This document shows, piece after piece, positions 13,208 through 24,753 of a stretch of 64,000 bases of DNA. Under the pieces are notes generated by a model, which worked only from the letters and a program-made list of their open reading frames with translations, had not been told where the DNA came from and searched no databases. Origin of the DNA: Paramecium pentaurelia. Its lineage: Eukaryota > Ciliophora > Oligohymenophorea > Peniculida > Parameciidae. The position numbers and the translations under genes were made by a program. Positions within the stretch are counted from its first letter, which is position 1. Each line of letters begins with the position of its first letter. The stretch lies in assembly GCA_905183005.1 (NCBI GenBank), contig CAJJDO010000099.1, positions 248,001 through 312,000 of the forward strand. The letters are read 5' to 3'.

Positions 13208-15086
13208 TCATTGTTACTTTCCTCTTAATAAGTATAAAAACATTAAAGCCATAAATCTGAAAAACAAAATGATGGCAGTTAAAATAACCAAACATTTCCA
13301 AAGACCTAGAGTTAAATCATAAGTTTCAATAGGATTTGTGTCCTGAATTGTTTTACCTAAGAATTCATCATCTCTTGTTTCAAATTCATTCCATACTAAT
13401 GCTTCAAAAGCATATTTCATTGGACTTAGATATTGGATCCATCCAATCCAATCCATGTACATAGATTGATTAGCATAAAAACCAGAAAATATAACCAATG
13501 GCATTAATACTACAGGTAGAAATCCAGCAGCTGCTTTAAGATCACTGAACATACATCCAGTCATAAGACCTAATAAATAGTAATTAAATTATACCAAAAC
13601 TATTTCCACTTAAACCAAGCAAGATACAAATTATAATGTTTATCACTACAATATCTCCGCTTTTATAATTTAGATCAACCATCCAATAACAGATTAGTTA
13701 TTAAATAATAGGGAATATAAATAAAAATGGAAGTTCTACTGAACTTTTTCCAGTAAAATAAGCTGCTGTAGAATACAATTTAGAATTTTCTTCTCTTAAA
13801 AAAACTTCTCTTTCAGCTGGAAATTGGACCATTACAGGATTCAAAGCTCCCATAAAACTACTCATAACCAAAAAGAATAAAACTCCTATTGTACTTTAAA
13901 TCCCTTTATATCCAGGTTCACTACCTGCTGTCCAAAAAATACCTCCAATAAGTAGACCAATAAATATAGTCATTACTAATCTACCTCTCACTAAAACTTT
14001 ATCTCTTTTCACATTAATCATTCCTCTTCTAAAGATTTCCTTTACTTAGAATCCAAAAGATGTTTAAATAGATTATCTTGATATCTATTAAACTTAAATA
14101 GCGTTTATTTCACTCTCAATTTATTATACAAAATTTGAATTATATCCAGAAAACAGAGTTGTATAATGGGGATGACTAGCATCCTCATGATGCATAATAC
14201 TCATTAAATAATCTAATGGATTAGAATGTGCTGGACATTCAAAACCTATGCTTTTGAAATAATTAACCAATTCTTCTCTTCTACCTTAATAAATAAATTT
14301 CCCTTAAACTAATAACATGACTTGATCAAATAACATATATATATCTGCACTTGGTTAATGAATTGTAAAAACAATTGTTCTACCTGATGTACGAGCCAAT
14401 TTTCGAAGCAGATTTCTAATATAATTTATACTTCAATATACATAATAACAAAAGCAGTAAATGAATCTAATCCTGAAGTTGGTTCATCCAACAAAATACA
14501 AAATGGGTCGCTTACTAATTCAACTCCAATTGAAGTTCTTTTTCTCTCACCTCCAGATATACCCTTAATCATAGCATTACCAATCTATTATAATATTATA
14601 AGTAATTACTAATGTATGTTGACATTTTTCTAATTTCAATGTCTTTAATGCATAATCTACTTTCTCAATTTTTAGTTAAGGATCAGCATATTTTAAATTA
14701 GCTACAAATTCTAAAGTTTCCCTCACCGTTAAAGTTCCAAAAAGCACATCATTTTGCATAACATAAGATGAAAACTGAGAAAATTTTTCACTATTATAAG
14801 GTTAGCCATTTGCTTGAATAGTTCCTTACAAAGTCACATTCCCACCAGGATTTATTCTTTTGGCTAAAATGTTGAGTAATGATGTTTTTCCTGCTCCTGA
14901 AGCTCCAAGAATTGCAGTAACTTAACCTGGTTTACAGATTCCAGATATGTTATTCAAGATCAATTTGTTCTCTATAACCTTCTAAGGATTTTTAACACTA
15001 ACCTAGTATGTTAAATTTTAAAAGCTGATTGTCACACTATTTGTAGATTCCTTATTTTGATAGGGTACAATTTCGGTTCCTTTCAT
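13208..15086 (-). CDS. ABCG-type half-transporter, 600 aa (copy 1 of tandem pair)
   Basis: ATG 15086-15084 to TGA 13210-13208, with three introns (14609-14585, 25 bases; 14441-14416, 26; 13594-13570, 25), gives 601 codons. The order is nucleotide-binding domain then membrane domain, the reverse orientation typical of ABCG/White half-transporters. Walker A GASGAGKTS lies at residues 61-69, the signature ISGGERKR at about 168, Walker B ILLDEPTSGLDS at about 189, and the H-loop TIHQPSADIY follows. The C-terminal half has six hydrophobic segments and the re-entrant YLSPMKYAFEAL motif before the last helix. It should work as a homo- or heterodimer exporting lipophilic substrates; substrate unknown. 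The downstream neighbour at 15234-17102 is its tandem paralogue. The stop is preceded by two Gln codons (TAA and CAA), which standard-code reading would mistake for a stop. Confidence 0.95.
14410..14491. repeat. 82-base tract identical to 16435-16516 in the tandem paralogue
   Basis: The two ABCG genes are base-for-base identical over this stretch, which includes a whole 26-base intron and the Walker B region encoding DEPTSGLDSFTAFVI. Elsewhere, including at the other two introns, they differ at many positions. This looks like recent gene conversion. Confidence 0.8.
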
Positions 15087-15233
15087 GTTATAAATTTTTT
15101 AATAATAAATTTTGGAAGTCTTAATTTCCAAAATTTATTCCACAATTAAATATCTTAAGAATTCTTTATTATGAATTCTGATAAAAAGAAGAATTTATAT
15201 TTATATAACATTTCATAGAGATTAATAAAAAAC

Positions 15234-17102
15234 TCACTACTATCTTGATCTTCCCAAATATAAAAACATTAAAGATAATAATCTAAAAATTATTGGGAAA
15301 GCGATTAAAACATAAATGCTGTTCCATATTCCAAAATCCAAAGAGAATTTATCTATAGGATTCAAGTTGTCTATTTTTCCTCCTATGAATTCATGTCTTC
15401 TGGTATCATACTCATCATATATTAATGCTTCAAATGCATATTTCATTGGACTTAAATATTACACCCAACTTATCCAATTCATAAATAAGGATTAATTAGC
15501 AAAAAAACCTGAAAAGGCTATAAGTGGCATCAAAACCAAAGGAATTATTCCAGATGCATTCTTAGAATCTGACAACATTGTTCCAACCATTAATCCTATA
15601 ATTATTATATTAAAATTACCCATACTATTTCCACTTATTCCTAATAAAACACAAACAAAAATATGAATTACAACAATACTAGCAGTTTAATCATTCAGAC
15701 CCATCATCCAATAGCTTATTAACTACTATATAATTGGAAAGAGTATTAAGAATGGTATTTCTATGGAACTCTTTCCAGTAAAATATGCAAGTGTTGAATA
15801 AAGCTTAGAATTTTCTTCTCTTAAGAATACATCTCTTTCTGCTGGAAATTGAACAATAACAGCATTTAATGCTTACATAAAACTACTCATAACAAGAAAG
15901 AAAAGTCCTCCTGTTGTACTTTAAGTACCCTTAAATCCTGGTTCATTTGCAGCATCCCAAAAAATACCTCCAATTAATAATCCAAGAAATATTGCCATAA
16001 CAATTCTACCTTTTACAAGTACTTTATCTCTTTTTACATTTATGATACCTCTTTTGAATATCTGAATAACTTATTATTTAAAACTAGCTTAATATGATTC
16101 TTTTTAGATTTATGTAGGTTAAATTCTAGATAATTATTACTCAATTAAAGGTTATAATTAATTCTCATATCCTATAAATAAATTTGAAAGATCTTATGGT
16201 CTATTTACATCATTTTACATAATAGAAATGAAATGATCCAAAGGATTTGCTTTTTTTGGGCAATCAAATCCAATAGATTAGAAATATTCTATCATTCTTT
16301 CTCTGGGACCTTGATAAATAAATTTTCCTTTTGCAAGTAAAAATATCTGGTCAAATAACAAGTAAATATCTGAACTTGGTTGATGTATAGTGAAAATTAT
16401 TGTTCTTTTTGAAACAACAGATAACTTTTTTAAAAGATTTCTAATATAATTTATACTTCAATATACATAATAACAAAAGCAGTAAATGAATCTAATCCTG
16501 AAGTTGGTTCATCCAATAAAATACATTATGGATCTCTCACTAATTCAACTCCAATTGATGTTCTTTTTCTCTCTCCACCTGATATACCCTTTATCATTTC
16601 ATTGCCAATCTATAATAATATTATAAATACTTACTAAAGTATTTTAACATTTTTCTAATTTCAATGCTTAAAGTGCTTGATTAACTTTTTAATTTTTCTC
16701 ATTTTGATCAGTGTATTTCAGAGTTGCAACAAATTCTAAGGTCTCCTTAACTGTTAATGTGGCAAAAAGTATATCATTTTACATTACATAACCAGAAAAT
16801 CTAGCAAACTTTTCACCATCGTAATGATTTCCATTTGCCAATATATCCCCTGTTATTTTAACATTTTCTTTAGCAGAAACTCTTTTAGCTAAAATATTAA
16901 GTAAAGATGTTTTTCCTGCTCCTGAGGCTCCAAGAATTGCTGTAACTTGTCCAGAAGGACAAATTCCAGAGATATTGTTTAGGATAGTTCTACCTTAAGA
17001 TGAACTATTTTTAGTTTGATTCACTATGTAATTTAGGTTCTGGAAACTTAAAGTTAAACCATTTATTTAGTCTAGTTAGGGATTGTCGTGGGTTTTATTC
17101 AT
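15234..17102 (-). CDS. ABCG-type half-transporter, 597 aa (copy 2 of tandem pair)
   Basis: ATG 17102-17100 to TGA 15236-15234, with introns 16634-16610 (25 bases), 16466-16441 (26) and 15619-15596 (24), gives 598 codons. Architecture matches its neighbour: Walker A GASGAGKTS, signature ISGGERKR, Walker B ILLDEPTSGLDS and H-loop TIHQPSSDIY, then six membrane segments with YLSPMKYAFEAL. All three introns sit at the same codons as in copy 1, proving tandem duplication. The third intron is 24 bases (a multiple of three) without an in-frame TGA, so unspliced mRNA would encode an eight-residue insertion rather than a premature stop. The flanking sequence reads SGNSMG then LMVG, equivalent to SGNSFG-LMTG in copy 1, supporting removal. 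Substrate unknown; the pair could heterodimerise. Confidence 0.95.
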
Positions 17103-17281
17103 GATTGTTAATTAATATTACAATTTTAGAAAATCTTGAATTCTGATTTAAAATACGCATATGTGATACATATAAATTAGACCCCCCAAAATTATAATAA
17201 ATTCTGATGAAATATGAAAATTTCAAAATGAGAAAATAAATTTATCAATTAAAATTATTATCAACCACTTTTTATTATTGT

Positions 17282-17675
17282 TCAATCTTTTACTTCTAGG
17301 ATCTCCTATTCCAAAAAGAATAGAATTAATCTTAACTAATATTTTATTAATCTAGTATTTTCAATAATTTGCCTTTATGAATTCAGATAACTAATAATAT
17401 CGAATCCTTTTGAAAATTATGCAAATACTTTATTTTCATTTCTTGATGACTTCTATCTTCAAACTCATATTTATAAACAAAATACCAAACCCAAAACTTC
17501 AAATGTTTAAATTCCTTCTAGTGATTAAATTAAATACATATAATTAATAAAGTCATTAATCAACTTCAGTTAGTTCAATTTAAATTCCTCTTGTTTTCCT
17601 CTGATTTTAAGAGTATGAAAATTAAATATAGAGGATTTATAAATAAATTTTTTTGAAATTATATTATAAGTTCAT
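17282..17675 (-). pseudogene. Small uncharacterised gene or gene fragment, about 115 codons
   Basis: Minus-strand coding-like sequence ends at TGA 17284-17282. One intron of 33 bases (17485-17453, GTA...TAG, containing TGA) joins two exons of convincing composition (…FEVLGL then KSSRNENKVFAQF…, later RQIIENTRLIKYQL). The frame is closed upstream by TGA at 17674-17672 with no in-frame ATG near it. The only nearby ATG (17675-17673) is one base out of phase, on the far side of a run of seven A (T on the plus strand) near 17650. Either the assembly has a one-base error in that run, the first exon is missed, or the gene is decaying. Family not recognised. It lies 180 bases upstream of ABCG copy 2 on the same strand. 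Confidence 0.4.
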
Positions 17676-18039
17676 TTTAGATATGCTTAGTATAAATCTC
17701 AAGTATTAATATCAATATGACTATAAATTTCTTTAATTATATTAATAAAATAATAATAAAGAGATATCTCTATTTAAATACTTTGCTTTTATATTTATAT
17801 ATCTTATATATAAATTGCTAAATTAATTGTGAGGTAGAATAAGAATGATTTAAACAATTTAGCATCTTAAATAGACCATTTTACTTAGCTATATTGAAGT
17901 TATTTAAAATAAGATCAATTTAAGGCATGATATTATTTAATACCTTAAATCTTATACATCTTTTAATAAGTTATAATAGTATCTTTAATAAATATATGAA
18001 ATAGATTAAAATATTGGCCTAATAAATATAAAATGAATG
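17676..18039. other. AT-rich intergenic DNA
   Basis: No reading frame with coding-like composition was found on either strand. Sequence is mostly A/T homopolymer mixtures; it leads into the first copy of the 1098-base duplication. Confidence 0.5.
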
Positions 18040-19137
18040 TATCTGATATTTATTAAGAATTATATTTATAATTATTCATAATTGAATTTCATTTTAATTT
18101 GCATCCTATTGTTATTATTTTCTCTTAGATCTTCATCTTGTTATTGATTAACTCAATAATTATAAATATTTATTAATTCTATTTTATCTTAATTCTTAAT
18201 ATGTTTATCTCTTATATTTTATATCCACTAATCCAATAATTGATTAAAATATAATGGCATTTTGCCGAATTGTTTCACTCATTCTTCTAATAGGTTTTGC
18301 ATTTTAATCATAATATTATTAATAGTATTTACTATGTTAATCAGTTCCTCAAAGATATAGATTGAGATTTTGATTATCATAAACTCTTTGAAATAATTTA
18401 ATAGATGTCACAATTTTACAATTGATATATATTATTTATTTTTATTAATCAATAGGCTGCGTGCATTGATTGTTACATGTTGCTGAATTAAGTTAATTCT
18501 GATTTATCAACTTTAAGGAGAGTTTGAATTCTTTTTTCAAATACACTAACAACCACAATAGAAGCAACAAAAATTGCAACATCAAGAAATTGCTTCTTCC
18601 TCTTCTCTCTTTCTGCTTTATTTGTAGGATATACTGACTTTTTAAGTTTTTCCCATGTTGATCCAGAAGAGCCACTTCTTGGTTTTCCAAAATTCATTTT
18701 ATATTTTTATTTATGGTATATTTTTTTAATATATATGATCAACAAATGTGAGATCATACTTAATTTAAATTGTCTACTTTATTTCATAGTGAATAAGCAA
18801 AATCTAAATCTAAATTTAATTAGATTAATCAAATTATTTCAATCTTAAGTTTAAAATGATGTTTAAGATTTTTTAGATTAAAATAATATATTTATAGATA
18901 CAAAATTATAGTTTTATGAATAGTTATTGAAAATTAAATTAAATTTGATATTAAATGGGAGAATATTATTATATAAGGTATAGTTTATTAGATCTCAAAT
19001 ATATTATTTCTTTTAAAATATACCTATTAAGTTCATTAATCTTAAAATATTAATATTTTATTAATTATCTTATTAATCAGAAGATTCATACTAATAATAA
19101 TTATTTTTAATAAAATAAAGATATTCCATCTTTTCTT
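18040..19137. repeat. 1098-base direct repeat, copy 1
   Basis: Repeated without any difference I could see at 19139-20236, the two copies separated by a single N at 19138. Contains the 82-residue gene at 18449-18697 plus AT-rich flanks. Between about 18060 and 18380 (minus strand) there is a weak ORF-like stretch interrupted by two TGA codons, possibly a decayed gene. Perfect identity in both coding and non-coding sequence around one ambiguous base is what results when two overlapping contig ends are butted together, so this is probably an assembly artefact rather than a biological duplication. Confidence 0.9.
18449..18697 (-). CDS. Small tail-anchored-type membrane protein, 82 aa (copy 1)
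   Basis: ATG 18697-18695 to TGA 18451-18449, 83 codons, no intron. The N-terminal 40 residues are polar and basic (start MNFGKPRSGSSGS, then NKAEREKRKKQF). They are followed by one hydrophobic segment, FLDVAIFVASIVVVSVF, then a charged stretch and a 13-residue Gln/Ser/His tail that appears only when TAA is read as Gln. The basic region just before a single membrane helix fits a small organelle membrane protein with its N-terminus in the cytosol, but I do not recognise the family. An identical copy lies at 19548-19796. Confidence 0.65.
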
Positions 19138-19138
19138 N

Positions 19139-20236
19139 TATCTGATATTTATTAAGAATTATATTTATAATTATTCATAATTGAATTTCATTTTAATTTG
19201 CATCCTATTGTTATTATTTTCTCTTAGATCTTCATCTTGTTATTGATTAACTCAATAATTATAAATATTTATTAATTCTATTTTATCTTAATTCTTAATA
19301 TGTTTATCTCTTATATTTTATATCCACTAATCCAATAATTGATTAAAATATAATGGCATTTTGCCGAATTGTTTCACTCATTCTTCTAATAGGTTTTGCA
19401 TTTTAATCATAATATTATTAATAGTATTTACTATGTTAATCAGTTCCTCAAAGATATAGATTGAGATTTTGATTATCATAAACTCTTTGAAATAATTTAA
19501 TAGATGTCACAATTTTACAATTGATATATATTATTTATTTTTATTAATCAATAGGCTGCGTGCATTGATTGTTACATGTTGCTGAATTAAGTTAATTCTG
19601 ATTTATCAACTTTAAGGAGAGTTTGAATTCTTTTTTCAAATACACTAACAACCACAATAGAAGCAACAAAAATTGCAACATCAAGAAATTGCTTCTTCCT
19701 CTTCTCTCTTTCTGCTTTATTTGTAGGATATACTGACTTTTTAAGTTTTTCCCATGTTGATCCAGAAGAGCCACTTCTTGGTTTTCCAAAATTCATTTTA
19801 TATTTTTATTTATGGTATATTTTTTTAATATATATGATCAACAAATGTGAGATCATACTTAATTTAAATTGTCTACTTTATTTCATAGTGAATAAGCAAA
19901 ATCTAAATCTAAATTTAATTAGATTAATCAAATTATTTCAATCTTAAGTTTAAAATGATGTTTAAGATTTTTTAGATTAAAATAATATATTTATAGATAC
20001 AAAATTATAGTTTTATGAATAGTTATTGAAAATTAAATTAAATTTGATATTAAATGGGAGAATATTATTATATAAGGTATAGTTTATTAGATCTCAAATA
20101 TATTATTTCTTTTAAAATATACCTATTAAGTTCATTAATCTTAAAATATTAATATTTTATTAATTATCTTATTAATCAGAAGATTCATACTAATAATAAT
20201 TATTTTTAATAAAATAAAGATATTCCATCTTTTCTT
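19139..20236. repeat. 1098-base direct repeat, copy 2
   Basis: Mirror of 18040-19137 in the same orientation (offset 1099 bases). Downstream of this copy the sequence runs uninterrupted into the V-ATPase gene; upstream of copy 1 it runs uninterrupted from the ABCG region. Collapsing the two copies into one would give a normal intergenic layout. Confidence 0.9.
19548..19796 (-). CDS. Small tail-anchored-type membrane protein, 82 aa (copy 2)
   Basis: Identical in sequence and length to the gene at 18449-18697, inside the second copy of the 1098-base repeat. If the repeat is an assembly artefact, only one of the two genes is real. Confidence 0.6.
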
Positions 20237-20437
20237 TAATATTTGTCATAATGTATGGATTATAATTTTTGAATTAAATTTATTTTAATAAAGCCAAATG
20301 AATATGAATTATTCTTTTATAATATTAAAATCAGATTATATGAATATATTTATCCATTTCTATAAATTAAATACTCATAACAACAATTTATATTTCGATA
20401 GTTAATAAATTAGAATAATAAAGTTATTTTTATAAAA

Positions 20438-22903
20438 ATGTTTAGAGCAACAGAAATACATCTATATAAATTGTACATTGAAAGAGAATAAGCTTTCAAT
20501 TTCCTTACTAAAATAGGATAAATGAACAATGTTAATATAGTTAATTGTTCAAACAATCCATTTAATGAACATGATTATTACAAATAATTAAAAAGATGTG
20601 ATGATATATATAACAAAATTAGTGAGATCAAAAACCTTTTAAATTTATATAACAAATAAATACATTATTGTCCTAATTATGAAGAATTCATATCAAACAT
20701 CAAAATTACTGAAGACTAAGTAATAAAAATAGAATAAGATCTAACACATAAAATTCAATTTATATTAAATCAATAAACAAATCTATAGTAGATAATTGAA
20801 TAAAGAAATAAATTAGAAGAATAAATGTAAATATATAAGATAAAATTAAAGCGCAATAATATAACATTGTAAAGAATTCATATACAAATTTTCAGGAATC
20901 TAATTAGGATATATTGTTGGATGCATGAATACCTTGGATTCACACAAATTTAATCGAATTGTGTTTAGAATTTCAAAGGAAAATGGAATTGTTAAATTTT
21001 AGAATTTGAACAATTAAAGAACTCTCTTTACGTTGGTTTTTACTCTAGGTAAACATGAGAATTTAAAAAATAAATTACTAAAAATATGTGAAGTAATTTA
21101 TATATTTAATGAATTAAGGCTTTTAATGTATCCATATATTAATTACCTGAAGAAAATAATGTTGAAACTAAACTAATTGAATTATAAAATGAATTAATTA
21201 ATTTAGATATCACTATATCAACAACCAAATAAGAAATAGATTAACAATTAGATTTTTTTTCTGATATTTAAATGGAGCATTTATTAGATTTGAATAATAT
21301 TTATGATTATGGTTATTGTTCATATATTTGTGAGTTGAAGATAATTTTAGATTTGATAAGTGCAACTTATTATCATCTTACTTTTTTTGAAGCAAAGTCT
21401 TAATTTTTAATTGGTTAAGTATGGTGTGAACAAAGTGATATTGAATTGATGAAATAAACTGGAGTTCAAATAGAAATTATATAGGATATTAATGAAAAAT
21501 CATATGAACCCCCTAGTCTTTTGAAAACAAATTAATTTACTTATATCTTTTAAGAATTAGTGAATACCTATGGAATTCCTAGATACGATGAAATAAATCC
21601 TGGACTTTTCACTATAATCACATTTCCATTTTTATTTGGTATGATGTTTGGTGACATAGGACATGGAGTAAAATATTTTCTATATATAGATAGTATTAAC
21701 AATTTTTGGTTTCTATTTATTGATATTTGGTTAGAGTGTTATCAAAAGAATCAAATTATAAAATAATAGTGAATATTTAGCATATGCTGACTTTTAGAGT
21801 TTGTATTAATGTAGGTATCTCATAACACTAATGGGACTATTTGCTACTTATTGTGGTTTTATTTATAATGATTTCTTTTCAATATCATTAGAATATAAAT
21901 TAGAAAAGTTTTAATTGGGTTTTGATGGTAAATGGAGTATGTCAGAATCCCATCTTACAGTTATGAATTCATTCAAAATGAAGACTGCAATAATCGTTGG
22001 AGTAATTCAAATGGTCTTTGGAATCCTACTGAAAGGTTGGAATTGTTTATATTAAAGAAAATTAATTGATTTCTTCTTTAACTTTTTACCTGAATTGGCT
22101 TTTATGTTATCTACATTTGGCTATATGTCATTTTTAATAATCCTTAAATGGCTCACTAATTATAGTAATAATTTGGAACCACCATCAATTATTACTACTT
22201 TGTTAAATATGGTTTTTACATTAGGAGGAATAAAAGGAGCTGAAATGTATCCTCATTAAGTTTACTTTTAAACTATATTAATAAAAATAGCTATATATTC
22301 GCCAATAATTATGTTGCTTAAACCTGAAGTTATTCGTATAAAAAGAAGGTTTTTTAATCAAAGAAATTAATAAATGGTTTATAATGAATTAGTAGAATAA
22401 GAACATGCTTAAGTAGAATTAGTAAAGGAAGAGAAAAATTAAATATTTGGTAAATTAGTATAGAATAGAGTTATTAAAGAAGAAAAGCATTTTGATTTTT
22501 CAGAAATTTATATTGAAAGTTTAATTGAATGTATAGAATTTGTATTGGGGGCTGTGTCTAATACAGCTTCATATTTGAGATTGTGGGCACTTAGTTTAGC
22601 ACATTCTCAATTATCTGAAGTATTCTATTATTATTAAAATGTTAGGTCTTTTTTAAAATGTCTATAGAACCATAAATATAAAATGGATCAATAGTTGGAA
22701 TATGTTTAACTTTTATAGTATATGCTTTAGCAACTTTTGGAGTTCTTATGTGTATGGATACATTAGAATGTTTTTTACATTCATTAAGATTACATTGGGT
22801 TGAATTTTAGAGTAAATTTTATAAAGGAGATGGTCATCATTTTTAAAAATTTAATTATCTTCATTTTTTAGATTAGAAATTTTAATTTAGTACAAGAATG
22901 TGA
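20438..22903 (+). CDS. V-type H+-ATPase V0 subunit a, 788 aa
   Basis: ATG 20438 to TGA 22901-22903 with four introns (20827-20851, 25 bases; 21093-21118, 26; 21668-21689, 22; 22620-22645, 26) gives 789 codons, close to the usual 800-850. The N-terminal half is the cytosolic arm: start FRATEIHLYKLYIEREQAFN, a coiled section, then GYIVGCMNTLD and KLLKICEAFNVSIY. The C-terminal half is the membrane part: INPGLFTIITFPFLFGMM, FGDIGHG, LMGLFATYCGFIYNDFFS, and the functional core GAVSNTASYLRLWALSLAHS, which carries the Arg essential for proton transfer in the family. It ends with LRLHWVEFQSKFYKGDGHHF, a family hallmark. It anchors V1 to V0 and forms the proton half-channels in acidic organelles such as contractile vacuole, food vacuoles and acidosomes. 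Introns 1 and 2 end AAG; both are demanded by frame and conserved sequence. Confidence 0.96.
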
Positions 22904-23298
22904 ATGAAAAATAATATTTAAAAATTAAATATTTATCTCACTTTATAATTATAAAAATAGGTATAATAAAATAAATTATATAACCAAAAAGTATTATTAT
23001 TATGGGATATTAAATAATATTCTTTTTCTCTATTATAAAAAGTTAAATTTGTATATTATACAAGAATTAAAATAAAACATTTATTATAAATAATATTAGT
23101 TGTTATTGAAAGTGCAATATATTTATTATAATAACTTATATGATATGATATATTCTTATTTAATAATTTATATATATATATATATATAATTAAATTCTAA
23201 ATTCTTTAGATTAGAAATAAAATAATATATATTATTAATGATTAATTTTGAGTACAGTGATTAATATAAATCCAGATTATAAATTTAATTTATAGGAA
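22904..23298. other. AT-rich intergenic DNA
   Basis: Holds a (TA)n tract around 23169-23190 and no coding-like frame. It must contain the 3' end of the V-ATPase transcript and the promoter of the WD40 gene, but no specific site is recognisable. Confidence 0.6.
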
Positions 23299-24744
23299 AT
23301 GTAATCTTTTGAAGCAAAATTGGCTAAATTAAATTGCAATATACATGGTTTAGAGATATTGTATGTGAATATTGGTTAAAATATTACAAATAAGAGAGCA
23401 TTATGCAAATAATGTAGATGCAATGATATATAATTACATAGAAATTATCTTAATGAAGTTTTACAAGATTATATTGATAAAAGAAGGAAAGATGCTATAA
23501 AATTAATATAATCATTATAGTTTGAGTTCAATAGAAAATATGAATAAATTATAGGTCTACTAGACAAGATCAAAGAAATTTTTGATAGTAAATTAAAAGA
23601 ATTTACAGAGAAGGAATATTTAAATGAATTTTAAGAAAGATTCTTTGGATGGGGTAATTTGACTTTGAAAGATGTAGAAGATTTAGGAATTATGTTATCA
23701 AAAGATGTTGAATTTATAGAAGATTAAGTATCAATAAAAGAAATAGAATTTAAAAGCAATGATTTAGAAGAATATGTTGAGGTTTTGTCTAATGTTTTGG
23801 GTGATTTAGAGGAATTAAATATAAATTAAGAGAAATTAGTAAAATTGGATAAGACTTTGCCAAAATATGAGAGAGAAATATCTCAATTAGATTTATCAAA
23901 GGATGAGGATATGGCTGCAGTAGTGACTTTAAATACAGATATAGATATATGGAATCTATAAACAATGAAAAAGACTGTATTAAAAGGACATGATGATATA
24001 GTTAATGCTATAGTTTTCAGTAAATTTAGTAATACTTTGATTACTGGAGGGAGAGAAGGGACAATAAAGGTTTGGAAATGTGAAGGAAAATGGATAATTC
24101 ATGATATTTTGATAGGTCATGATGATTGGATAACAGCATTATGTATAGGAAATTAGGATTAATTAATTGGATCTGCTAGTAATTAGGAAATATTAATTTG
24201 GTCATATAAATCAGATCATTATGTAAAGATTCAGAAGTTGTTAGGACATGCTGATTCTATTTATTCATTAGGATTTCTTAATTAATGTGAATATTTAATA
24301 TCAGGTAGTTATGATAAGACTGTTAGATTATGGGAAAGAAAAGAGAAGTAATAATGGAATTTCAAATAGCAATTTTATTATCATTCAGATAAAGTACAAT
24401 CAATAACTTGTTCTAATAATACATTATTTGGTTCATGTAGTTGGGATTAATCAATTAGATTATATGATTAGATGACAGATGATTCTTATGATTGTATACA
24501 AGTATTGTATGGTCATCAAGGGAAAGTATATTAAATATAATTCAATAACGATTCTAAGATTTTGTATTCTTGTAGTCATGATAATACAATAAAATTATGG
24601 AGTCAATTATAAACTAATTTTTGGGAGTGTTTCCATGAAATAAAACAAGATTTCCATATAAAATTTATAGGAATAAGACAAAATTGTTTGATTTCATCGA
24701 ATTATTATGAGATTTATGTTTATAAATAAGAATAAATCAATTGA
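23299..24744 (+). CDS. WD40-repeat protein with N-terminal Cys/His motif, 481 aa
   Basis: Single uninterrupted frame of 482 codons from ATG 23299 (upstream frame is closed by TGA with no earlier ATG) to TGA 24742-24744. Residues 12-50 contain a zinc-finger-like pattern (CNIHG ... RALCKQC), similar to the B-box-like finger heading many Paramecium WD proteins. A helical, probably coiled-coil region of about 150 residues follows. From about residue 215 there are at least six WD40 repeats, e.g. LKGHDDIVNAIVFS...TIKVWK, LIGHDDWITALCI, LLGHADSIYSLGF...YDKTVRLWE and LYGHQGKVYQ...DNTIKLWS. A beta-propeller scaffold with an oligomerising N-terminus is inferred; the partner is unknown. The next gene starts only nine bases after the stop. 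Confidence 0.9.
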
Positions 24745-24753
24745 TTAAATATA

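Noticed and set aside
18060..18380. ORF-like minus-strand sequence inside the 1098-base repeat
   Set aside because: Two in-frame TGA codons and no intron solution; at most a decayed gene, mentioned only in the repeat entry.
23169..23190. (TA)n tract as telomere or chromosome-end signal
   Set aside because: No G4T2/G3T3-type telomeric repeat is present anywhere in the window; it is ordinary intergenic low complexity.
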